Positions 1 to 6,042 of a stretch of DNA of 6,042 bases are shown here, piece after piece. The stretch is taken from NCBI GenBank assembly GCA_012838685.1, contig DUOU01000257.1:1-6042 (forward strand), read 5' to 3'. Position 1 is the stretch's first letter, and every line of letters starts with the position of its first letter. The translations under genes were made by a program, and so were the position numbers. The notes below the pieces were generated by a model. That model searched no databases, was not told where the DNA came from, and saw only the letters and a list, made by a program, of their open reading frames with translations. The stretch is from Bacteroidota bacterium (GTDB taxonomy: Bacteria; Bacteroidota; Bacteroidia; Bacteroidales; VadinHA17).

Positions 1-2041
1 AATACTCCTTTGAACTGTTCTCAAAGCCTCGCCGCGCGTTGCCACGTGTGCTTACCTCAAATTTTGCCCTGCTGTCGGTTGAGAAACCTCCTGAAATCGA
101 AACCGATCCCGGTGTTTTTATCATTGGCCCGCCTCTTAAAGTACTACTGGAGAGGCCTCCACCACTAATATTTCCGTTCATCCGAAACGACCAATAATTC
201 TTGAATCCGATATTTGCTCCGTACTCCAGCCCTTTATCGAGAATATTGCCTCCAAAATCGTTTGCCAGAAACATACTCATATTTACGGAATAGTTTCTGT
301 AAAAACTCTTGGGTTCCCACTCCCTGTAACTACCCCACAAAAAGGACAACACCATGTCAGCCGACTGCATATAACCCAGATCGTTGATTTCAAAGCCGGG
401 AGTCTTCCAAAGTACCGCCGCCATCATATTGAAGTGGCCATCTTGTTTTGTTAGTCTGGCTCTGCCTCCGGAACCGATGAGAGAGGTTCTTTCGGGATCA
501 TAATTCAAATGGGCAGCATCAGGACGCTGGTAATAACGGGCGGAAGATTTTTGAGTTCTTTGGATAACCTCCCTAGTTCCCTCCACCAAGCTGAAAGCTG
601 AACTCAAACTCAACTCCCAGCTCTTATCGTTGAAGTACTGGACATAATCCAAACCACCGGTGTACGCCGCTTTATGAAGAAATTTATCGTTCTTATCGCT
701 CAGATCCCTGTTAACCGCCGTAATAATTCCCCCTATGATCAGGTCACCGTTATTATAATCTTTCTGTAAGCGCCCAACGAAATAATTGGTCAGCGGTTCC
801 ACCAATTGCGTTGTCCTCTCACCAGCGGTCCTGACCGTAGCGTACTCGTTGCCGGTAAGCGCCTCAATAACGCCGATCGAAAGACCATTTTTTGTTTTGC
901 CGGTAACCTTCGCGGCGCCCAGAATGGTGGTCCACGATGGCGAATCGGCGTACCATCTCTCCCCAAGCGAAGGTGAAAGCTGTGGTACCCTGCCTATGCG
1001 TCGCGAATAAAAAAGATTGTCATTTCCATTTGATCCGTCACCCATACCCAGGTTATAGCTTGTTATATTGTTCCCCTCGATGAAGAAATTCCTTTTTTCG
1101 CTGAAATATGTCTCATAAGCTGTAAGATTTACCTCTGATGGATCGGCCTCCACCTGTCCGAAGTCGGGATTTATGGTCAAGTCCATGGTAATATTGTTTG
1201 TAAGACCTATCTTGGCATCAACACCCGCGTTCAGGCCCGATTTTTTGCCGTCAGCAAGAAATGGGTTTTCGGGAACCGCTTTGAACCGTTCCGCTTTAAC
1301 GACCCCATAAGGGGTGATATCAAAAACCTTTCGGGGCTTAATATCTTGAAGCCCTGTTAATTCCCCAACATAACTTACCATTCCCGGAGCATCTTTCGGT
1401 ATATGTTGCCAGAAAGTCTGCTCGCCATTTCTATAAATAAACCTTATCAACTCCAAACCCCAGATGCCATCGGAGTCTTTTTCAAAACGGAGCTGACTGA
1501 AAGGAATCTTCATTTCAGCGACCCATCCCTCGGCGTTTATAGAGGTTTTTGCCCACCAGTTGGCGTTCCACGAGTCGTCCTGGTTATGTCCGTTATTGGT
1601 CATCATAAGATCGTATTTTACCCCTGATGCGCTGACCGCGAAAATAAAAGCCGTTCGTAAATCGTGGTAACTGTCAAGTCCTATTCCCACCATGTCCCCG
1701 TCAGGACTGTCCCGGCGCGTAAGACGGCTCACAATACTATCCGGACTGCTGTCATAAGCCTTGAAAGCCACATAAATATTGTCAGCATCATACAGGATCA
1801 TAAACTCTGTGCGTTGCGAGGATTCCCTTCCATTATATGGCTCATATTGGGTAAAACCGCTGTCCCACTCTCCGGCCGACCATTCCGTGTCGCCAATTAT
1901 GCCATCAATTTCGGGAGCAACGGTTACTTTGGCAGCCTTGTACTGTCTTTTAGGGAGTCCCTGACTAAATGCAGGATTAGAAAATGAAAATACCGTTAAA
2001 AAAATAACCACTAAAAATGGTGTTGATAAATTTCTGGTCAT
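1..2041 (-). CDS. DUF5916 outer-membrane protein with N-terminal CBM9-like domain (partial, C-terminus off the window)
   Basis: The minus-strand frame is open from the ATG at 2041-2039 to the window edge: 680 codons plus one base, with no stop. Residues 1-26 form a signal peptide (basic start, hydrophobic core, AFS then Q27, a typical signal peptidase I site), so the product is exported. Residues about 41-225 match a carbohydrate-binding family 9-like beta-sandwich, opening with the IDG motif (45-47) followed by a conserved Trp. From about residue 231 the DUF5916 region begins. Its hallmark lies at 291-323: NPDFGQVEADP, then VNLTAYETYF, then EKR and FFIEG. The rest is rich in aromatic and alternating polar/hydrophobic strands, as expected of an outer-membrane beta-barrel. 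Family members are usually about 700-880 residues, so perhaps 20-200 residues are missing. Function is not established for the family; a role in binding or moving glycans or peptides is inference. The gene lies 50 bases downstream of the M3 peptidase on the same strand and may share its transcript. Confidence 0.9.
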   Translation of the reverse strand, partial: MTRNLSTPFLVVIFLTVFSFSNPAFSQGLPKRQYKAAKVTVAPEIDGIIGDTEWSAGEWDSGFTQYEPYNGRESSQRTEFMILYDADNIYVAFKAYDSSPDSIVSRLTRRDSPDGDMVGIGLDSYHDLRTAFIFAVSASGVKYDLMMTNNGHNQDDSWNANWWAKTSINAEGWVAEMKIPFSQLRFEKDSDGIWGLELIRFIYRNGEQTFWQHIPKDAPGMVSYVGELTGLQDIKPRKVFDITPYGVVKAERFKAVPENPFLADGKKSGLNAGVDAKIGLTNNITMDLTINPDFGQVEADPSEVNLTAYETYFSEKRNFFIEGNNITSYNLGMGDGSNGNDNLFYSRRIGRVPQLSPSLGERWYADSPSWTTILGAAKVTGKTKNGLSIGVIEALTGNEYATVRTAGERTTQLVEPLTNYFVGRLQKDYNNGDLIIGGIITAVNRDLSDKNDKFLHKAAYTGGLDYVQYFNDKSWELSLSSAFSLVEGTREVIQRTQKSSARYYQRPDAAHLNYDPERTSLIGSGGRARLTKQDGHFNMMAAVLWKTPGFEINDLGYMQSADMVLSFLWGSYREWEPKSFYRNYSVNMSMFLANDFGGNILDKGLEYGANIGFKNYWSFRMNGNISGGGLSSSTLRGGPMIKTPGSVSISGGFSTDSRAKFEVSTRGNARRGFENSSKEY

Positions 2042-2091
2042 CAAAGTTTAGGGTTTTTGTTGTTTTATTTACCTCAAAACTGAATAGTTGA

Positions 2092-4194
2092 TCAGTTTAA
2101 TCCCCTGTTCCTGAGCAGTGGCTCCAGTTCCGGATCCCTGCCCCTGAAGTTGAGATATTGCGCGGATGCGTCCATTATACCGTTTTTGGCCAGAATGTTC
2201 TTCCTGTATGAATCAGCGGTGGCCTTGTCGAATATTCCATGTTCCCTGAAAGCCTCAAACGCATCATTATCCAATACCGCGGCCCACGTATAACAATAAT
2301 AGCCCGCATCATATCCGCCAATAATATGCAAAAAATATGTGGTTCTGTACCTTGGTTCTATTTCGGGAATAAGTCCTATCTCTTTGAGATAATTTTTCTC
2401 GAACTCCTGAACCTCAATATTTACTGGCGCCTCAAGAGTATGGTAAGCCATATCAAGCAGCGATGCGGCCAGAAGTTCAGTATTGTCGAATCCCTGATTA
2501 AAAAACCTGCTGATGCCAATTTTTCCTATTAGTTCATCCGGGATAACCTCGCCCGTTTCATAATGTTTAGCGTACAATTTAAGCACTTCCGGTTCTGTTG
2601 CCCAATGTTCGAGTATCTGGGAAGGCAGTTCCACGAAATCCCATGGTATAAAAGTCGAATGGTAACTGTTTTCGTTCATCAAAGCATCAAGAGCATGGCC
2701 AAATTCATGGAACAACGTGCGTACCTCATCCAGTGTCAGCAATGACGGCATATCCCCCGAGGGTTTTGTAAAATTATAAACTGTAGATACTATTGGGGGG
2801 ATAATCTTTCCGTCATCAATATAACGCGATTCGTATGTTGAACACCATGCGCCCTGCCCTTTGCTCTCCCTCGGGAAGAAGTCGAAGTAGACCACCCCTA
2901 GATGCGAACCGTCCGCCTCCTTTACCTCGTAAGCTACCGCATCGGGGTGAGGTTTTGGAATTTCGGCGATCTCGGTAAGGGTAATGCCAAACAGTCTGTT
3001 TACCGTCTAAAACAGTCCGGCCTGAACATTCTCCAGTTTGAAATAGGGACGCAGTTCGCTGTCATCAAGGTCATATTTTTGTTTTCTCAGCTTCTCGGCG
3101 TAATACCACCAGTCATATTCTTCCAGGTCAAAATTTCCCCCTTCTTTGTCAATAATCTCCTGCATCTCATCGACTTCTCTCTGGGCAACGATAAGGGATC
3201 TCTCCCAAAGATTATCCAGCAATTCATAGACATTTGCCGGAGTTTTGGCCATTCTTGAATCCAAAATAAGATCGGCATGGCTATCGTAACCCAATAATTT
3301 TGCCCTCTCCGCCCTGAGTTTAACAACCTCGGCGAAAATCAGGTTGTTGTCCTGTTCATTTCCATTGTTTCCCCTGTTGATATATGCGCCATATATTTGT
3401 TTTCTAAGTTCCCTGTTGGGAGAGTATCGCATAAACGGAAAAATACTGGGACGTTGGGTCGTGAAGGCCCATTTACCCTCCTGACCCGCATCTTTGGCCG
3501 TGGCCGCCGCCATGGATATCACGGATTCCGGAAGACCTTCCAGATCGCTTTCTCCAACAAACATCATATAATCATTTGTCTCCATCAAAACGTTCTGTTC
3601 AAATTGAACTGTCAGAACAGATAATCTTTGGTTTATTTCTTTAAGCTTGCCTTGATCTTCTTCAGAGAGGTTGGCACCGTTTCTGACAAAGCTTTTATAA
3701 ATATTTTCCAGTATATATAGTTGTTCTCCGGTGAGTTCAGCATTTTCCCTATTATCGTAAACCGACTTAATCCTCGAGAACAGTTCGGGGTTGAGCAGGA
3801 TCTCATCATAATATTCAGCCAACATCGGAGATACCTCCAGCTCAATTTTCCGGATATCCTCGTTCGTATTGGAGCCCGCTACCTCAAAAAATACCCTGCT
3901 TACCTTACCAATCAGCTCCCCCATCCGGTCGTAAGCCACTATCGTGTTCTCGAAAGTAGCTGTTTCGGGATTTGAAGTTATAGCCAACAGATCTTTTTTT
4001 CCCTCAATAATTCCCCTTTCAAACGCGGGCATATAATGTTCCGGTTTAATGTCGCCGAATGGCGGCACGTTGAATGGAGTATCATAACTCGAAAAAAACG
4101 GATTTGAACCGTTATCGGCATTTTTATTTTTACACGATGTTAAAACCGATGCCAGTAGAAAAGCCATAGCAATAAATCTGATTGATTTTTTCAC
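2092..4194 (-). pseudogene. M3-family zinc oligopeptidase (peptidyl-dipeptidase Dcp-like lipoprotein), interrupted by an in-frame TAG
   Basis: Read through one TAG codon, this frame gives 700 residues, close to E. coli Dcp (about 680) plus a lipoprotein leader. M3 peptidases cut short peptides; Dcp removes C-terminal dipeptides. The start is GTG at 4194-4192 (MKKSIRF), the only sensible one because the nearby ATG at 4205 is out of frame. Residues 1-20 are a lipoprotein signal with lipobox LTSC and Cys21, so an envelope, probably periplasm-facing, location is inferred. The N-terminal helical part is 395 residues. After the stop (codon 396) the same frame continues with the expected family sequence (NRLFGI, IPKPHPDA, DGSHLG, FFPRESKGQGAWC). 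Zinc site: HEFGH at 496-500, with the third ligand Glu522 in DFVELPSQ. The substrate-binding segment has His623 and GYDAGYY at 627-633. The final stop is TGA at 2094-2092. Without readthrough the long product has no active site. It could be a pseudogene, a sequencing error, or a readthrough gene; the family call is secure, the functional status is not. Confidence 0.9.
3007..3009 (-). other. In-frame premature TAG (amber) codon inside the M3 peptidase gene
   Basis: The minus strand reads CTG TTT TAG ACG GTA at codons 394-398. Positions 4194 and 2895 are in the same frame, so no frameshift is involved. The stop falls in the family segment that usually reads like G-x-F-x-x-x-x-[KR]-L-[YF]-G, at a position that is variable between homologues. 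One base change from CAG, GAG, AAG, TAC, TAT, TGG, TCG or TTG would produce it. After the stop, the first in-frame start-type codon of the track is an internal GTG at 2895, which lies mid-domain and is not a credible start. Confidence 0.95.
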
Positions 4195-4220
4195 GACAGT
4201 GACATTTTTTTGTTGAACGA

Positions 4221-4228
4221 CAAAAATA
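4221..4228 (-). promoter_or_regulatory. Candidate Bacteroidota -7 box for the M3 peptidase gene
   Basis: On the minus strand this octamer reads TATTTTTG, an exact match to the Bacteroidota sigma-70 -7 consensus TAnnTTTG. It lies 26 bases before the GTG start at 4194, which would leave a leader of about 20 bases. The matching -33 TTTG box is weak: only TTC/TTT-like bases occur at the expected 19-20 base spacing. An AT-rich octamer can match by chance, so this is a candidate only. Confidence 0.4.
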
Positions 4229-4499
4229 ACGAAAATTTATCCAGTAAAGAACCAACATTCCCTCCACTTTATAGGCTTCTCGGGGAAGGACAGATACAAA
4301 ACAACCATTTTGAAAAAATCGCCCGGGGATGATATAACCATCCATATTTTTCGCCCCAAACCCGATCCACATTGATATTGTGATGGAAAACAGCGAGTAA
4401 TGACGAAATATCTGCTTTTATCACGAACAAATAAATTGAAAAAAGTCATAGTTACTGGGTATATTCGCGGAGTGTTCATATTGCCCCGATATTGGAGGC

Positions 4500-4507
4500 A
4501 AACTTTG
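4500..4507 (+). promoter_or_regulatory. Weak candidate -7 box for the histidine kinase operon
   Basis: AAACTTTG differs from the Bacteroidota -7 consensus TAnnTTTG at one position and lies 24 bases before the preferred ATG at 4532. A TTG occurs 16 bases upstream, shorter than the usual 19-20 base spacing to the -33 box. It sits in the loop of the inverted repeat 4488-4515, which could be an operator. This is suggestive at best. Confidence 0.2.
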
Positions 4508-4531
4508 ATAATATCCGCGGGTTCAAAAGAA

Positions 4532-5545
4532 ATGATAATGTTCAAAAACGGTGTAACAAATAAAAAGATATTTATCTACTCCCTGGTACTGGCGGTTTTT
4601 ATTATATATCCCAATATTACCACGGCTTTATGGATGCTGTTTCTTGACGTAGGGGCCGAAGAACTTTATTTCTTTGTTTTCAGGTATCTCTATTTTGTCG
4701 TTCTCTTTTGGATACTGCTTTCGTGGAACCTGAAAAAAAGCATGACAACGGTTTTCGCGAAAAGGCTTGTTGTCTCTTTCTTGATAGCCGGTGCCGCTTA
4801 TGGTTTGTACATTCCTATTTCCCTCTATATTTTTAAGATCCACGGCGACCATTTGACCGTGACTCTTGTTTTCCAGTACCTAGTAACGATGACCATCTGC
4901 GCCGGTATAGGCCAGGTTCATATAATGTACCAGAATCAACGACTGAAAGAGATGGAGATAGAGCAACTCAAGCTGGAGACACTGCAGAGCAGGTATGAGG
5001 CCCTTACCAACCAGATAAACCCCCATTTCTTCTTCAATGCGCTGAACAGTCTTACCGGACTGATCCGCAATGCCAGTAAGGATCAAACCATTAAATTCGT
5101 TGATAAATTGTCCGATGTATTCAGGTATATATTGAGAAGCGACAAGAAAGGGCTGGTAGAACTTGAGGAGGAACTTGAATTCATGAAAGCGTACCAATAC
5201 CTGATTGAGATCCGTTTCGCGAAAAAACTGTCGTTCAACACAGTTGTTGATACTGACAAGAAAAAGATGAAACTTCCCGTTCTTTCGTTGTTGCCATTGA
5301 TTGAAAACATTGTACAACACAATATTATCGACGCCGAGAACAAGATGAAAGTAGAAATATATATAAACGAAAACAACGAACTGGTAATCTCCAATCCAGT
5401 ACATCCAAAACTGGAACAATCCGTTTCGCATAACATTGGATTGGTCAACCTCGATAGCCGTTTTTTTCTGCTGACAAGGAGACATATCCGGGTAATCAAC
5501 GATAGTGGGACTTTTACGGTATATCTACCCCTGGTGGAAGAATAA
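4532..5545 (+). CDS. LytS/YehU-type membrane sensor histidine kinase
   Basis: This is an inner-membrane sensor kinase that should autophosphorylate on His and pass the phosphate to the regulator encoded 21 bases downstream. I choose the ATG at 4532 (337 residues; 4538 is equally possible). The frame stays open back to an ATG at 4400, but that adds 44 basic residues without family resemblance. Numbering from 4532: four membrane helices at about 13-36, 45-65, 79-101 and 109-132; a charged, coiled-coil-like linker at 134-160; the His_kinase domain (PF06580 type) with QINPHFFFNALNSL and phospho-acceptor His165; the N-box LLPLIENIVQHN with Asn259; and a G-box NIGLVNLDSRF at 301-311. There is no separate periplasmic or PAS sensor domain, so the signal is probably sensed in or near the membrane. 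Two deviations: HFFFN replaces the usual HFLFN, and the first glycine of the usual GxGL is Asn301. The stop is TAA. The ligand is unknown. Confidence 0.93.
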   Translation: MIMFKNGVTNKKIFIYSLVLAVFIIYPNITTALWMLFLDVGAEELYFFVFRYLYFVVLFWILLSWNLKKSMTTVFAKRLVVSFLIAGAAYGLYIPISLYIFKIHGDHLTVTLVFQYLVTMTICAGIGQVHIMYQNQRLKEMEIEQLKLETLQSRYEALTNQINPHFFFNALNSLTGLIRNASKDQTIKFVDKLSDVFRYILRSDKKGLVELEEELEFMKAYQYLIEIRFAKKLSFNTVVDTDKKKMKLPVLSLLPLIENIVQHNIIDAENKMKVEIYINENNELVISNPVHPKLEQSVSHNIGLVNLDSRFFLLTRRHIRVINDSGTFTVYLPLVEE

Positions 5546-5566
5546 CAACGCAACTGCTCCGGAAAC

Positions 5567-6042
5567 ATGAAAATACTGATTGTTGAAGATGAAACGGCCG
5601 CTTATGAGAATTTGCTGAGCATTCTCAATGAGATAGATCCCGGAATTGAGGTGATCGGCAACACCGAAAGTGTCAAACAGACTGTCCGGTGGCTGACAAC
5701 AAAAACGGAACCCGATCTGATTTTGCTCGACATACATCTGTCAGACGGATCGGCCTTCAATATTTTCAGCGCTATCACTGTGGAGACTCCCATTATTTTT
5801 ACTACCGCTTATGATGATTACGCCATCAACGCCTTCAAAGTAAACAGCATAGATTATCTTTTGAAACCCATCAATGTTGAAGAGTTGAAAGGTGCCCTCG
5901 CTAAATTCAGGAAATGGGGAAAGCAGGATATTGGAAAATATTACTACAATCTGAACCGGTTGATCGCTTCGGACAAATATGCCGAGAGAATACTGATTCC
6001 GCTAATCGATAAACTGCTGCCAATATCTTTATCAGATGTTTC
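5567..6042 (+). CDS. LytTR-type response regulator (partial, receiver domain complete, output domain cut)
   Basis: The ATG at 5567 begins MKILIVEDE, a standard receiver start, with GGAA just upstream as a weak ribosome site. It lies 21 bases after the kinase stop, so the two are almost certainly one operon. Visible are 158 codons plus two bases. Residues 1-115 are a CheY-like receiver: acidic pocket Glu7/Asp8/Glu9, phospho-acceptor Asp55 in LILLDIHL, Thr80 in FTTAYD, and Lys100-Pro101 in DYLLKPI. FTTAYDDYAINAF and IDYLLKP are typical of regulators paired with LytS-type kinases. A linker follows (about 116-143). Residues from about 144 (ILIPLIDKLLPISLSDV) look like the first strands of a LytTR DNA-binding domain, which is cut by the window edge; that assignment rests on the receiver subtype, the kinase partner and this short match. 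Full length would be about 235-255 residues. Target genes cannot be read from the sequence. Confidence 0.92.
   Translation, partial: MKILIVEDETAAYENLLSILNEIDPGIEVIGNTESVKQTVRWLTTKTEPDLILLDIHLSDGSAFNIFSAITVETPIIFTTAYDDYAINAFKVNSIDYLLKPINVEELKGALAKFRKWGKQDIGKYYYNLNRLIASDKYAERILIPLIDKLLPISLSDV

Larger units (their letters stand above)
4195..4531. other. Divergent intergenic region between the M3 peptidase and the histidine kinase
   Basis: This 337-base stretch should hold the promoters for both directions. Besides the minus-strand -7 candidate at 4221-4228, I see: a short imperfect palindrome CACAttgatatTGTG at 4368-4382; a 5-base inverted repeat GGATG/CATCC at 4327-4343; and an inverted repeat GATATT (4488-4493) / AATATC (4510-4515) surrounding AAACTTTG at 4500-4507, which differs from TAnnTTTG by one base. 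Open frames here (minus 4130-4372 and 4237-4545, plus 4400-4531) resemble no family I know and overlap the genes at either end, so I do not call them. No tRNA, riboswitch or strong terminator is visible. Confidence 0.5.

Noticed and set aside
786..1987. Plus-strand frames of 61-107 residues opposite the DUF5916 gene
   Set aside because: They are antisense shadows; the minus frame is continuous and carries family motifs throughout.
2039..2050. Minus-strand TAAACTTTGATG as a -7 promoter box for the DUF5916 gene
   Set aside because: The spacing inside the box is off by one and it abuts the ATG, so a transcript from it would start inside the coding region.
2077..2098. Inverted repeat AAACTGA / TCAGTTT with an 8-base loop over the M3 stop codon, as a terminator
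   Set aside because: The stem is only 7 AT-rich pairs and no T-run follows on the minus strand, so it would be a poor terminator.
2092..2895. A separate 267-residue protein starting at 2895
   Set aside because: The start is a GTG within the conserved GVVYFDFF segment of the M3 domain; the 37 codons upstream, back to the TAG, are also family sequence. It is the rear part of the interrupted gene.
4400..4531. N-terminal extension of the kinase from the ATG at 4400
   Set aside because: The 44 extra residues are basic, do not resemble the family, and would cover the likely promoter region; the first membrane helix follows naturally from the ATG at 4532 or 4538.
4237..4545. Minus-strand 102-residue frame in the intergenic region
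   Set aside because: It has no recognisable motif, overlaps the kinase start and lies over the divergent promoter region; it is most likely open by chance.
4880..5568. Long minus-strand frames opposite the kinase (201 and 161 residues)
   Set aside because: They are antisense shadows of a clearly conserved kinase and have no domain resemblance of their own.

Overview
This 6,042-base window looks like ordinary chromosome of a Bacteroidota (Bacteroidetes) bacterium, probably of the Bacteroidales/Marinilabiliales type. That assignment is an inference from three things: an outer-membrane DUF5916/CBM9-like protein of a kind common in this phylum, an M3 peptidase with a lipoprotein signal, and a LytS-type histidine kinase followed by a LytTR-type response regulator. 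Base composition is moderate, start sites have weak or no Shine-Dalgarno sequences, and one start has a TAnnTTTG-type -7 box. Species cannot be read from the sequence.

Layout: two genes on the minus strand fill the left two thirds. A DUF5916 protein (bases 1-2041) runs off the left edge without its C-terminus. Just upstream of it, 50 bases away, is an M3-family oligopeptidase (2092-4194, Dcp-like). A 337-base divergent intergenic region (4195-4531) separates these from two plus-strand genes: a membrane histidine kinase (4532-5545) and its response regulator (5567 to beyond 6042, cut at the start of its output domain).

The most notable feature is a single in-frame TAG codon (3007-3009) that splits the M3 peptidase into a 395-residue N-terminal part and a 304-residue C-terminal part carrying the zinc site. 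The reading frame is the same on both sides and the family motifs are intact, so this is a very recent nonsense mutation, a sequencing error, or a codon that is read through. The N-terminal piece alone lacks the catalytic HExxH motif.

Functionally, the left pair suggests an envelope unit: a lipid-anchored peptidase plus a secreted, probably outer-membrane beta-barrel protein with a sugar-binding-like domain. The right pair is a classical two-component system. Divergent orientation makes cross-regulation possible, but nothing in the sequence proves it. No RNA genes, insertion sequences, CRISPR arrays or phage genes were found.
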